In this document: one piece after another, positions 1-10,070 of the stretch
How the letters are laid out: each line of letters opens with the position of its first letter
Position numbering within the stretch: the first letter of the stretch is position 1
NCBI GenBank assembly: GCA_025454975.1
Contig: JALONK010000006.1
Location: 40,942-104,941 of the forward strand
From: Bacteroidia bacterium
GTDB lineage: Bacteria > Bacteroidota > Bacteroidia > UKL13-3
DNA: 64,000 bases
Reading direction: 5' to 3'
Notes under the pieces: model-generated
Seen by the model: the letters and a program-made list of their open reading frames with translations, nothing else
Told to the model about the DNA's origin: nothing
Databases searched by the model: none
Translations under genes and position numbers: made by a program

Positions 1-9
1 CGTTTTATC

Positions 10-936
10 ATGCCTAAACTTTCCATTATCATCCCTTGCTACTTTAATGAGGCAAATATTCCACATACGGTTGCTGAATTATTAGCTAATGAAGCTCTTT
101 TTCCAAATGATGTAAGTTTCGAATATGTAATGGTGGATGATGGAAGTAAAGATAATACACTACAAGTCTTACAAGCGTTTAAATCAGCATATCCTCATAA
201 GGTTTGTATTATTAAACTCAGTGGAAACTTTGGTTCTTATAATGCCATACTTGCAGGAATGAAGTATGCAACAGGAGATTGTAATGTTGTTATTTCGGCT
301 GATTTGCAAGACCCGCCTGACCTGATGATAAAGATGTATGAATACTGGCAATCAGGGATAAAATTGGTAGTGGCAAATCGTAATCAAAGAGAAGACGGAT
401 TTTTCACCCGTATTTTCGCTCAACAATATCAACGATTGATTAAAAAATTTGCCATGCCTAACCTGCCGGATGGCGGATTTGACTATTGTTTATTTGATAA
501 GCAATTAAGAAATCAAGTGGTTGATATGAAAGAAAATAATACCAACAGCTTATATTTATTAATGTGGCTAAAGTATGATTATGTGGCCATTCCTTATACA
601 CGACGTGCCAGGCAAGATGGAAAATCCAGATGGACACTAAAAAAGAAAATTAAGTTATTTATAGATTCATTTGTTTCATTCTCCTACGCACCTTTACGTT
701 TGATTACAACTACCGGTTTGCTGTTAGGAATTATTTCTTTTGTGTATGCATTGTATGTAGTTGTGGCTAAGTTGGCCGGTTGGATTGATGTAGAAGGATG
801 GTCGGCCATGATGGTTGTTTTCCTGCTCATCTCTTCATTTCAAATGATAGCCATAGGAATTATTGGTGAATATTTATGGCGTAACCTCGAATCATCAAGA
901 AGTAGGCCTGCCTATATTGTTGATGAAATATTATAA
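10..936 (+). CDS. Glycosyltransferase family 2 (dolichyl-phosphate mannosyltransferase/ArnC-like) with C-terminal TM helices
   Basis: MPKLSIIIPCYFNEANIPHTV start, VMVDDGSKDNT and ISADLQDPPDL motifs typical of GT2, two hydrophobic C-terminal segments. Confidence 0.9.
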   Translation: MPKLSIIIPCYFNEANIPHTVAELLANEALFPNDVSFEYVMVDDGSKDNTLQVLQAFKSAYPHKVCIIKLSGNFGSYNAILAGMKYATGDCNVVISADLQDPPDLMIKMYEYWQSGIKLVVANRNQREDGFFTRIFAQQYQRLIKKFAMPNLPDGGFDYCLFDKQLRNQVVDMKENNTNSLYLLMWLKYDYVAIPYTRRARQDGKSRWTLKKKIKLFIDSFVSFSYAPLRLITTTGLLLGIISFVYALYVVVAKLAGWIDVEGWSAMMVVFLLISSFQMIAIGIIGEYLWRNLESSRSRPAYIVDEIL

Positions 937-2348
937 TGCTTCGCTTGATTAAACAACATTCTGTTTTTTTATTTACAACTGCCTGTTGGATTTTATTGGG
1001 CTTTTTTAGTGAACATATTATAATTTATGATGGATTAGGATGGGACGGTTCTATTCATTTTATTCAAGTTGAATCATTCAATGCCATGTGGCAAACAGGT
1101 CGTTTTGATGCCTATTATTTTCAACGTGGTTTTATTGATTTTTTATTTGTTGGAGCCAATCGTCTTTTGGGCGATAACATCATTCCTGTTAAAGCAGAAA
1201 GTTTAGTATTATTCTATCGTATAGCAAATGTTTTTTTGTTAATCTGGGCTACACACTTTTGGTTAGCCATACTTAGGTTTCATGGTTTTGTAAAGCCTGC
1301 ATATCAGTTTTTAGCCATGTGTTTTTTGTTTGTAACCTATGGCAGTTTAAAGCAATTTTTCTATTTGCCCGTTAATACAGATGTGTTGCATTTAACCTCT
1401 GTTTTGGCAATTTATTATTGTTTTATTAATCAATACCTCGTAGGTTTTATAGCAGCCGTGATGGCAGGTTGGCTTTCTCATACAAGTGTTCCATTGGTGT
1501 TTGCAGGAAGTTTGGTTTTGCAACGTGAATGGCCGGTTTTTTTATGGTTGAATTTTCTCAAGCGATTTAAACTTGTCATAGTACTTATTGCAAATGGTTT
1601 AATTTGTGCGTTATATTTTTTTTGGGTAAATGGAAATGAGCATCAACTTAATCACTCTTTACTTGCATTGTTTTCATCCATGGTTTACCTTACGGCTATT
1701 CTTTGGTATATTTTTAGGATTGATACTTTCCCTGCCACCGCTATTAAACCTCCTATTTGGACTACAGTATTGGCTATTGTTGCTGTTTTGCTCACTTTCA
1801 TTAAATTAAAACTCACCGTGGTTTCTTATTATTTAGATAGTAGCGAATTTTTGTTTAACCTAATTGATGGTGCTGCTCGAAATCTTTTTGCACAGCCAAT
1901 TGCCCACTATTTTTATTTTGGTAATGCCTTCCTTTTGGCCTGTATTTTTGCTTACAAAAAGAAACATTTTGCTCATTCAACTTATTTCGTTGGAGCCGTA
2001 TTTTATTTGTTGCTAAGTTTTAGTACTGAAAGTCGACAAGTGTTTCCATTATTAGTTTTTATTACCTTGTTTGTTTTAGAAAATATTAAGGAGTACAACC
2101 TTTTACAAAAAGGCTTTATATGGATCGTTTTCATCCTAAACTTTATAATAAGCACGGTTTGGTTTCCACTTAATCCATTTAAATTTCATCGCTGTAAAAC
2201 CACCGACGAATTTCCGGCACAATGGTACTTTTTACATCATGGACCTTGGCTCCAACAACATGTAGCTTATTTACAGTTAGCTATTTTTATACTGATGCTT
2301 TTTATTTATTATCGTTTCTTAAAAAAACAATCTTCAGCCCTACAATAG
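936..2348 (+). CDS. Multi-pass membrane protein, probably glycan/lipid-sugar related
   Basis: 470-aa ORF with many hydrophobic segments, start overlaps the stop of the upstream GT2 gene. Confidence 0.7.
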   Translation: MLRLIKQHSVFLFTTACWILLGFFSEHIIIYDGLGWDGSIHFIQVESFNAMWQTGRFDAYYFQRGFIDFLFVGANRLLGDNIIPVKAESLVLFYRIANVFLLIWATHFWLAILRFHGFVKPAYQFLAMCFLFVTYGSLKQFFYLPVNTDVLHLTSVLAIYYCFINQYLVGFIAAVMAGWLSHTSVPLVFAGSLVLQREWPVFLWLNFLKRFKLVIVLIANGLICALYFFWVNGNEHQLNHSLLALFSSMVYLTAILWYIFRIDTFPATAIKPPIWTTVLAIVAVLLTFIKLKLTVVSYYLDSSEFLFNLIDGAARNLFAQPIAHYFYFGNAFLLACIFAYKKKHFAHSTYFVGAVFYLLLSFSTESRQVFPLLVFITLFVLENIKEYNLLQKGFIWIVFILNFIISTVWFPLNPFKFHRCKTTDEFPAQWYFLHHGPWLQQHVAYLQLAIFILMLFIYYRFLKKQSSALQ

Positions 2349-2399
2349 CCCTTGTTTATGTGGTATGCCTTTATGAGATTTGTTTAATTAAATACCTGT

Positions 2400-2909
2400 A
2401 TGAATTTAAAAGAAGAGTTGAGTTGGTATGCCGTGTATACAAAGTCAAGAATGGAGAAGAAGTGTGCCGAGTTATTAAGCGAACGAGGCATAGCTCATTA
2501 TCTTCCATTACAAACTACTATAAAACAGTGGAGCGATCGAAAGAAAAAAGTTACCGAGCCATTTTTTAAATCATACATATTTGTACAAATCAATTATCAA
2601 ACCACCTTTTTAGATGTACTAAGTATTTACCCGGTTGTAAAATTTGTAAAAATTGGAACTGAAATAACACCCATTCGACCTCAAATTATTGAAGCAATTA
2701 AACTATCATTATCCTGTTTTGATGAACAAGAATTAGTTACAATTGATTTTAAACCTAACGAAAAGGTGAAAGTAATAGCAGGGCCATTATTAGGAAATGA
2801 AGGTTTCATAATTAATAAATCAGGCAATAAATATTTTGCCATTCACATTGAACAACTTGGTGCCGGCATAGCATTAAAACTACCGGCAAATCACTTGGCA
2901 CCCCTATGA
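2400..2909 (+). CDS. UpxY/RfaH-like NusG-family transcription antitermination protein
   Basis: WYAVYTKSRMEKKCAELL...PLFKSYIFVQI-type NGN domain and KOW-like 'KVKVIAGPLLGNEGFI' segment. Confidence 0.85.
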   Translation: MNLKEELSWYAVYTKSRMEKKCAELLSERGIAHYLPLQTTIKQWSDRKKKVTEPFFKSYIFVQINYQTTFLDVLSIYPVVKFVKIGTEITPIRPQIIEAIKLSLSCFDEQELVTIDFKPNEKVKVIAGPLLGNEGFIINKSGNKYFAIHIEQLGAGIALKLPANHLAPL

Positions 2910-2913
2910 AAAA

Positions 2914-5151
2914 TTAAATTATATCTTCTCTGCTTACTTTAATAAGTGGACTAGATGCTTTTATTTTATTCATCAATTCTTCTAATTGGTTGGTATCATG
3001 CACTTCTAAATCTATTGCACCTTCAAACATGCCCGACTTTGATGCAATTTGTATTGCATTCATATTAATTTGCAATTGTTTTGAAATAATATCCGTTATA
3101 ATACTCACGATGCCTACACTATCAATACCTTCCACTTTGATGCGGGTATGAAATGCTTGTGTTTTAGCGAATACTTCATTGGCCCATCTGGCTTTAATAA
3201 CCCTGTAACCATAATTACTCATTAAACTTATAGCATTCGAACAGTTGGTACGATGGATTTTAACCCCTTCACCAACGGTTATAAATCCGAAAATGTCATC
3301 ACCCGGAATGGGGTTACAACATTTACTGAAACTATACGGTAAATCGGTATCATCGCCAACTATAACGCCCTCCTTCGGTAGGTTACCTGTTGTGTTTTTT
3401 TGTAAGGCCTTCGCCTCTTTTAATTGCTTAATTTCAAGTTGATGATCTAAACGTTGTTGTTTTACTTCTTCTAATATTTCGGCAATATGTAACCTTGTTT
3501 TATCTAATTTTTCTTGTGCAACTTGAGCATATAATTCAGTTACCGATGGTAATTTAAAATAGAAAATAAGTTCTTGAAGATGTTCGCTGGTAAAAGGTAT
3601 TTTTTCATGTGCAAATTTTCGTTCCAGAATTTCTTTTCCCATGGCCGACGCACGAAGTTTAACTTGTTTATACCAATCTCTGATTTTACTTTTCGCCTTC
3701 GCTGTCACCACATAATTCAACCATTCCTCTTTAGGTGTTTGTTTAGTTGAAGTTAAGATTTCAACCTGATCGCCATTTAACAAAACATGGTTGAGAGGAA
3801 CTAATTTATTATTTACTTTACCACCAATGCATCTTTCGCCAAGTTGTGTGTGAACATCAAATGCAAAGTCGAGCACGGTTGAATTAGCCGGTAATTTTCT
3901 TAATTCACCTTTAGGAGTAAACAAGAAAATTTCATCAGCGAAAAAATTCATTTTAAAGTCGTCTAAAAAATCAAGTGCATTTTGTTCAGGATTTTCCAGA
4001 ATTTCACGAACCCTTGCCAACCATTCTTCTAGACCTATGTCTTGTTTTGTATTTGCATCCTTATATTTCCAATGTGCTGCATAACCTTTCTCGGCAATTT
4101 CATCCATTCTTAATGTTCTTATTTGCACTTCAACCCATTTACCTTTCGGTCCCATTACAGTAGTGTGCAAACTTTCATATCCATTTGCTTTTGGTGTACT
4201 TATCCAATCTCTTAGTCGGTCGGGGTTAGGTCGGTAATGATTTGTAACCACCGAATAAACGTGCCAGCAGTCCGACTTCTCATCTTCATACGCAGCATTA
4301 ATGATAATGCGTATGGCAAACAAATCATACACCTCTTCAAAAGGTATATTTTGTTTTTTCATTTTGTTTAGAATGGAATGGATTGATTTGGGCCTGCCTT
4401 TAATTTCATATTTCAAGCCATCTTTATTTAAGTCATCTATTAATGGCTCGATGAACTGTTTGATATAGCGGTTGCGTTGTGCCTTTGTTTCTTGTAATTT
4501 ATTTTTAACAAAATTATATTTATCAGGCTCCAAATATTTAGTTGCCAAGTCTTCCAACTCGGTTTTAATGGCATACAATCCTAAACGATGTGCCAAAGGT
4601 GCATACACATAATGTGTTTCAGACGCAATTTTTAATTGCGATTTTGCACTCATAGAGTCCAACGTTCGCATATTATGTAAACGGTCGGCCAGCTTAATTA
4701 AAATAACCCTTACATCATCACTTAAAGTTAATAATAACTTTTTAAAATTTTCAGCTTGTATTGATTTATCCTGCTGCTCAAATACGCCGGATATTTTAGT
4801 TAGCCCATCAATTATTCTCGAAACCTTATTACCGAAATTTAGTTCTATAACATCTAATGTAATGCTTGTGTCTTCCACCACATCATGTAACAGGGCGCAG
4901 ATAATTGATGTTGCTCCAAGCCCAATTTCTTCTGCACAAATTTGCGCCACTGCCAGCGGATGAAGAATGTAAGGTTCACCCGACTTACGTCGCATGTTTT
5001 TATGCGCATCAACAGCCATTTCAAATGCTTTCCTGATTTGTTTTCTGTCGTTATTATCCAGGTTACGCTTACACGCCTTTATTACATTTCTGTAGGCTTT
5101 AACAATTTCTTTATTTTCTTTTTCCGTATCAATTACTTGTTGCATATACAA
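2914..5151 (-). CDS. spoT: Bifunctional (p)ppGpp synthetase/hydrolase, RelA/SpoT family
   Basis: HD hydrolase motif LLHDVVEDT, synthetase region YESLHTTVMGPKGKWVEVQIRT, TGS region and C-terminal ACT-like region. Confidence 0.95.
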   Translation of the reverse strand: MYMQQVIDTEKENKEIVKAYRNVIKACKRNLDNNDRKQIRKAFEMAVDAHKNMRRKSGEPYILHPLAVAQICAEEIGLGATSIICALLHDVVEDTSITLDVIELNFGNKVSRIIDGLTKISGVFEQQDKSIQAENFKKLLLTLSDDVRVILIKLADRLHNMRTLDSMSAKSQLKIASETHYVYAPLAHRLGLYAIKTELEDLATKYLEPDKYNFVKNKLQETKAQRNRYIKQFIEPLIDDLNKDGLKYEIKGRPKSIHSILNKMKKQNIPFEEVYDLFAIRIIINAAYEDEKSDCWHVYSVVTNHYRPNPDRLRDWISTPKANGYESLHTTVMGPKGKWVEVQIRTLRMDEIAEKGYAAHWKYKDANTKQDIGLEEWLARVREILENPEQNALDFLDDFKMNFFADEIFLFTPKGELRKLPANSTVLDFAFDVHTQLGERCIGGKVNNKLVPLNHVLLNGDQVEILTSTKQTPKEEWLNYVVTAKAKSKIRDWYKQVKLRASAMGKEILERKFAHEKIPFTSEHLQELIFYFKLPSVTELYAQVAQEKLDKTRLHIAEILEEVKQQRLDHQLEIKQLKEAKALQKNTTGNLPKEGVIVGDDTDLPYSFSKCCNPIPGDDIFGFITVGEGVKIHRTNCSNAISLMSNYGYRVIKARWANEVFAKTQAFHTRIKVEGIDSVGIVSIITDIISKQLQINMNAIQIASKSGMFEGAIDLEVHDTNQLEELMNKIKASSPLIKVSREDII

Positions 5152-5316
5152 ATAGGCCTAAGGCACTATACAAATGTAGGCTTTTCAAGCGGGAAATATT
5201 GTGGTAAATTATGGTTGGAAGTGAGCACCGGGAAAAAAAATTTGCATATCCATTCTAATCATTTACATTTGCAGTCCTTTATAAGGAATTATTGTTGTGA
5301 CTTCACAATAATAAAT

Positions 5317-5398
5317 GCGCATGTGGCGTAATTGGTAGCCGTGCCAGACTTAGGATCTGGTGCCGAGAGGCGTGGGGGTTCGAGTCCCTCCATGCGCA
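5317..5398 (+). tRNA. tRNA-Leu (anticodon UAG)
   Basis: 7-bp acceptor stem GCGCATG/CATGCGC, anticodon stem-loop CCAGA-CTTAGGA-TCTGG, variable arm, T-loop GGTTCGAGTCC. Confidence 0.93.
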
Positions 5399-5452
5399 CA
5401 AAAAAGTTCCGCGATAAACAAAAAAACGGGAAGTCCGTACACGGAAGAACTG

Positions 5453-5483
5453 AAAAAGACTGACCATAAATCAGTCTTTTTTT
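5453..5483 (+). terminator. Rho-independent terminator after tRNA-Leu
   Basis: AAAGACTGA-CCATAAA-TCAGTCTTT followed by a T run, between the tRNA and the trigger factor start. Confidence 0.75.
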
Positions 5484-5503
5484 GCTTTACACATCAAAAG
5501 AAT

Positions 5504-6880
5504 ATGAACGTAACAATTGATAAAAAAGATGCATTAAATGCAACCATCTCAGTTAATATCAGTAGTGCTGATTATCAACCTGAGATTGAGAAAAAAATTA
5601 AAGATTATCAGAAAAAAGCAAACGTGCCGGGTTTCAGACCAGGTATGGTTCCGAAAGGAATGATAGAGAAAATGTTTGGCAATTCAATTTTGTTGGAATC
5701 TATCAATAGCATTGCCAGCAAAGGGCTTTTCGATTTTATAGATGCCGAAAAGATAAATATGCTCGGACAGCCTGTAATGTCGGAAGACTCAAAAGTTGAC
5801 GAGTTGTCGAAAAACGCCGACTATACTTTTAAATTCGATATTGGATTAGCTCCACAGTTTGAATTAGCTATTAGCAATGAAGATGTTTTTACTAAGTATA
5901 AAGTGGTAATCAGTGAAAAAGAAATAGATGATGAAGTAGAACGCATACAACGTAAAGCCGGTAAATTAACAATAGTGGATACGGCAGGAGAAGACGATAT
6001 TGTGTACGGTAATTTTGTTGAATTAGGAGATAACGGTGAACCAATTGAAGGCGGTGTATCAACAGATAATGTTCCGGTGTTAATTCAATCAATTAAACAT
6101 GAAGAAAGTAAAAAACAGTTTTTGGGACTGAATACAGGAACTACAATCCAAGTAAATGTGTTTGATTTATTTGATCAAAATGAGTCGGAAATTTCACATG
6201 CACTTAACATTGATAAACTAACTGTTGGCGACATCAGTAAAACTTTTAAAGTTGAAGTAAAGGAAATTAAACGCAATGAAAAAGCAGAGCTAAACCAAGA
6301 GTTGTTTGATTCTTACTATGGTGAAGGTGTAATAACTAGTGTTGAGCAATTACGCGAGAAAATTAAGGGAGAATTATCAGTATATTTTGAAAGTCAAACC
6401 GACCATTTGTTCGAACATGAAATGCTGGATACTTTGGTTTCAAAACACAATATTCAATTACCGGATGCTTTCTTAAAACGTTGGTTAATTGATAGGTATA
6501 GTGATAAGTTTAATAATGATAATATTGATGAGAATTATGAAAAAGAAGCATCATATTTAAAAAATCACTTGTTTGAAGAAAAAGTATTGAGCGAAGCAGG
6601 CACCAAGGTTGAGGAAGCCGATATTAAACAAGCCGCAATCAATTACACTAAAAGTATGTTTGGTGCATACGGTGGTTCGGCATTAAATGATGAGATGCTT
6701 GAACGTATTATTGAACCAAGTATGCAAAAAGAAGACTACCGCAGCCGTATGATAAACTTAGCTGTTTCTCAAAAAGTGCGCGACGTTCTTAAATCAAAAA
6801 TTACTATCAGCGAGCAAGATATTAATACTGAAGATTTTTATAAATTGGTTACAAAACACAACCAAGACCACAAACATTAA
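5504..6880 (+). CDS. tig: Trigger factor
   Basis: MNVTIDKKDALNATISVNI... and NVPGFRPGMVPKGMIEKMFG; the longer ORF starting at 5360 runs through the tRNA, so the 5504 ATG is preferred. Confidence 0.9.
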   Translation: MNVTIDKKDALNATISVNISSADYQPEIEKKIKDYQKKANVPGFRPGMVPKGMIEKMFGNSILLESINSIASKGLFDFIDAEKINMLGQPVMSEDSKVDELSKNADYTFKFDIGLAPQFELAISNEDVFTKYKVVISEKEIDDEVERIQRKAGKLTIVDTAGEDDIVYGNFVELGDNGEPIEGGVSTDNVPVLIQSIKHEESKKQFLGLNTGTTIQVNVFDLFDQNESEISHALNIDKLTVGDISKTFKVEVKEIKRNEKAELNQELFDSYYGEGVITSVEQLREKIKGELSVYFESQTDHLFEHEMLDTLVSKHNIQLPDAFLKRWLIDRYSDKFNNDNIDENYEKEASYLKNHLFEEKVLSEAGTKVEEADIKQAAINYTKSMFGAYGGSALNDEMLERIIEPSMQKEDYRSRMINLAVSQKVRDVLKSKITISEQDINTEDFYKLVTKHNQDHKH

Positions 6881-6900
6881 CATCAGGAAATTAAATTTAC

Positions 6901-6932
6901 AAAGCCGTTACTTTACCGTAGCGGCTTTTTTT
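6901..6932 (+). terminator. Rho-independent terminator after tig
   Basis: AAAGCCGTTAC ... GTAGCGGCTTTTTTT hairpin with T tract. Confidence 0.75.
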
Positions 6933-7089
6933 GAGTTAAAGTTTGTCTAAAAACAACTAACTTACTGTTAAACAACCATATATTTTTACTGCCAAGGAAG
7001 CATCTGTATGGCATGGCAGTTAAATAGAAATGGCATAACTCTTGTAAGTACGTAACATCTTTATAAATTGCAAAACAAACCAGCACAAT

Positions 7090-7767
7090 ATGGATTACGG
7101 AAAAGAATTTAGAAAATATGCTGTGAAACACAAAGGCATCAGCAGCATGGCAGTAGATACTTATTTACAAAGTTCAGTAGAGAACATGACCCGAACCGTT
7201 ATCGAGGAACGCCCGATGAACTTTAGGGAAATTGATGTGTTTTCGCGTTTAATGGCCGATCGTATTATTTTTTTGGGAATGCCAATTGATGATTATGTTG
7301 CCAATATCGTTCAAGCACAACTGTTGTTTCTCGATTCAATGGATGCGAGAAGGGATGTTCAAATGTATATTAACTCGCCGGGAGGGAGTGTTTATGCAGG
7401 GTTAGGAATATACGATACCATGCAATGGATTAATCCTGATGTGGCAACTATCTGTACAGGTTTAGCAGCTAGTATGGGTGCAGTGTTACAATGTGCAGGC
7501 GCCAAAGGTAAAAGAACAGCTTTACCTCATGCTCGAATTATGATTCACCAACCACTGGGCGGAGCTCAAGGTCAGGCCAGCGATATTGAAATTACAGCCA
7601 GAGAAATTCAAAAATTAAAGAAAGAGTTGTATGTCATAATATCCGAACATAGCGGTCAACCTTTCGAAAAAGTTGAACATGATAGCGATCGTGATTATTG
7701 GATGACTGCTCAAGAGGCGAAAGATTATGGAATGATAGATGACGTATTGACGCGTAATAAAAAATAA
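7090..7767 (+). CDS. clpP: ATP-dependent Clp protease proteolytic subunit
   Basis: [30 protein letters not shown] (Ser), MIHQPLGG (His). Confidence 0.97.
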   Translation: MDYGKEFRKYAVKHKGISSMAVDTYLQSSVENMTRTVIEERPMNFREIDVFSRLMADRIIFLGMPIDDYVANIVQAQLLFLDSMDARRDVQMYINSPGGSVYAGLGIYDTMQWINPDVATICTGLAASMGAVLQCAGAKGKRTALPHARIMIHQPLGGAQGQASDIEITAREIQKLKKELYVIISEHSGQPFEKVEHDSDRDYWMTAQEAKDYGMIDDVLTRNKK

Positions 7768-7785
7768 TAAAATTAGAGTCAATTC

Positions 7786-7828
7786 AAAATAAGCTAAATG
7801 CCATGTGGTGTTTAGCTTATTTTTTTTA
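7786..7828 (+). terminator. Hairpin/terminator between clpP and clpX
   Basis: AATAAGCTAAA ... TTTAGCTTATT followed by T tract. Confidence 0.7.
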
Positions 7829-7843
7829 CGATATTTGCGGGCC

Positions 7844-9082
7844 ATGAGTAAGAAAAAAGAAGACATTTGTTCCTTTTGTGGAAGACCTAAAAGTCAAACC
7901 CAATATTTAATTTCCGGTTTAGATGCATTGATATGTGAAAATTGTGTTGACCAAGCTTATCGAATAATTAATGAAGATCAAGGCTCAAACCGTTCGGGTT
8001 CTGCCACGTTTGAATTTCAAGATAAATTATTGAAACCTGCTGAGATTAAAAAGCATTTAGACCAGTATGTAATCGGACAAGAAGATGCCAAAAAGGTATT
8101 AAGTGTTGCTGTATATAATCATTACAAGCGTTTGATGCATAAGAATAAAACGCAGGATGTTGAGTTGGAAAAATCAAACATATTATTGGTTGGAGAAACC
8201 GGAACAGGTAAAACTTTACTGGCTAAAACCTTAGCAAAATTATTGCATGTTCCATTTTGTATTGCCGATGCTACTGTATTAACCGAAGCAGGTTATGTTG
8301 GCGAAGATGTGGAAAGTGTTTTAACAAGGTTACTGCAATCAGCTAATTATGATGTTGCTGCGGCAGAAAGGGGCATTGTTTATATTGATGAAATTGATAA
8401 AATCAGTCGTAAGAGCGATAACCCAAGTATAACCAGGGATGTTAGTGGTGAGGGTGTTCAACAGGCTTTACTTAAAATTTTAGAAGGAACTGTAGCTAAT
8501 GTTCCTCCTCAAGGAGGTCGCAAACATCCCGATCAAAAAATGATTCAAATTAATACCGAAAACATCCTGTTTATATGTGGTGGTGCATTTGAAGGGATTG
8601 ATAAAATGATTTCACGACGTTTACAAAGTCAGGCCATTGGTTTTAAAACCAAAGGTGGAGTTAAAGCTGATGAAGCCAATTTATTGCAGTATATTTCGGC
8701 TGCAGATTTACGCAGTTTTGGTTTGATTCCTGAAATCATCGGACGCCTTCCTGTATTGTGTCATTTAAATCCATTGGATAGGGATGCTTTATACCGGATT
8801 TTAGTAGAACCTAAAAATGCCTTAATCAAACAATATATTAAAATGTTTGAATTGGAGGGAATCAAACTAACTATAAATGATGATATTATTGATTTAATAG
8901 TTGATACTGCTGTTGAACTTAAATTGGGCGCTCGAGGATTAAGAAGTATTTGTGAAGCCATAATGGTTGACTACATGTATGATGCTCCTTCCGGCAATAA
9001 TAATGGTGAATTGGCTTTATCTGTAAAAGAAGCTCAGGAGAAACTGGCGCAGTTGAAATATAAATACAGTAAGGCTGCTTAA
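7844..9082 (+). CDS. clpX: ATP-dependent Clp protease ATP-binding subunit ClpX
   Basis: N-terminal CSFCGRP...CENCV zinc domain, Walker [16 protein letters not shown], Walker [12 protein letters not shown]; internal start [13 protein letters not shown] preferred. Confidence 0.97.
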   Translation: MSKKKEDICSFCGRPKSQTQYLISGLDALICENCVDQAYRIINEDQGSNRSGSATFEFQDKLLKPAEIKKHLDQYVIGQEDAKKVLSVAVYNHYKRLMHKNKTQDVELEKSNILLVGETGTGKTLLAKTLAKLLHVPFCIADATVLTEAGYVGEDVESVLTRLLQSANYDVAAAERGIVYIDEIDKISRKSDNPSITRDVSGEGVQQALLKILEGTVANVPPQGGRKHPDQKMIQINTENILFICGGAFEGIDKMISRRLQSQAIGFKTKGGVKADEANLLQYISAADLRSFGLIPEIIGRLPVLCHLNPLDRDALYRILVEPKNALIKQYIKMFELEGIKLTINDDIIDLIVDTAVELKLGARGLRSICEAIMVDYMYDAPSGNNNGELALSVKEAQEKLAQLKYKYSKAA

Positions 9083-9447
9083 TTCTCTTTGTTTTTTATT
9101 TTTTCCCATTCAGCCTGCACCTTTTTTGGCAAGCTCTTTATTATTAATTGATAAGAATCCTGCACCATTTTTAATAAATGTGTATCCGAAACATCTTTAT
9201 TGTATTCAACAGTATTCCAATGCACTTTACTCATGTGATACCCCGGTTTTACTGATTCAAATTGTTCGCGTAATTTAATGGCTTCATCAGGGTCGCACTT
9301 TAAATTACATTGGTATGGACTACTAAATGAGGTAAGAGCAAACATTTTTCCCATCACTTTAAAAACCAATACATCATCATCAAACGGCATGGTTTCTTCA
9401 CTTGCCGGTAATGATAAACAATATGCCCTGAATGTTTCAATTTCCAT
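9079..9447 (-). CDS. MmcQ/YjbR family protein
   Basis: 122 aa, [17 protein letters not shown]...[24 protein letters not shown]. Confidence 0.85.
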   Translation of the reverse strand: MEIETFRAYCLSLPASEETMPFDDDVLVFKVMGKMFALTSFSSPYQCNLKCDPDEAIKLREQFESVKPGYHMSKVHWNTVEYNKDVSDTHLLKMVQDSYQLIIKSLPKKVQAEWEKIKNKEN

Positions 9448-9450
9448 AGC

Positions 9451-10059
9451 TTAAAATAAACGATAACCAACAGTGAACTGCCACATATTTACCCTAGTAC
9501 TGTAATTAAAATTTTGACCCGCTGCATTTGTTACTTTCTTGCCTAAATCACCAATGCTTCCATCAAATCTGATATCAAAAGAAAGTTTCCAAACGTCGGC
9601 TCCAACACCTAATTGGTAACCTATAATAGCATCTTTAAATGAATCTTTAGATAAATTGGGATCTTTAGTGCTTCCTTTTTGAGTGGAGTTTAATAAATAT
9701 TGAAAATTCGGGCCGCCATTTACCCTAAAAAAGGCAAGCTTGTAACCTACCAGCACCGGAACGTCAACAAAAGTTAAATTATTTTTGATAGAGGTTGTTG
9801 CATTGCTGAAGTCTGCATTTCGCTGACTTAACAATATTTCGGGTTGTAAAAATAATCCTAATGCACCAATCCTCAAATATGAACCAACTACATATCCTAA
9901 ACGATAATCTGCATTGATAGGATAGGGTGAATCAGTAAATTTACTTTGATTTACACCGGCTTTAACCCCAAACCGAATAGTTTGAGCAAAAGCACTAGAG
10001 GATATACAATAAAGTATTCCAACTAACAAAACGTAATAAACATGTTTCATCCTATCCAT
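9451..10059 (-). CDS. Porin-family outer membrane beta-barrel protein
   Basis: Signal peptide followed by FGVKAGVNQSKF and a C-terminal aromatic FTVGYRLF. Confidence 0.8.
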   Translation of the reverse strand: MDRMKHVYYVLLVGILYCISSSAFAQTIRFGVKAGVNQSKFTDSPYPINADYRLGYVVGSYLRIGALGLFLQPEILLSQRNADFSNATTSIKNNLTFVDVPVLVGYKLAFFRVNGGPNFQYLLNSTQKGSTKDPNLSKDSFKDAIIGYQLGVGADVWKLSFDIRFDGSIGDLGKKVTNAAGQNFNYSTRVNMWQFTVGYRLF

Positions 10060-10070
10060 AGCAGTTAAGT

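Noticed and set aside
2222-2569. 115-aa plus-strand ORF
   Set aside because: Overlaps the end of the membrane protein and the start of the NusG-like gene in another frame; no family features.
5360-5503. N-terminal extension of the trigger factor ORF
   Set aside because: Runs through the tRNA-Leu and its terminator; the family start is the ATG at 5504.
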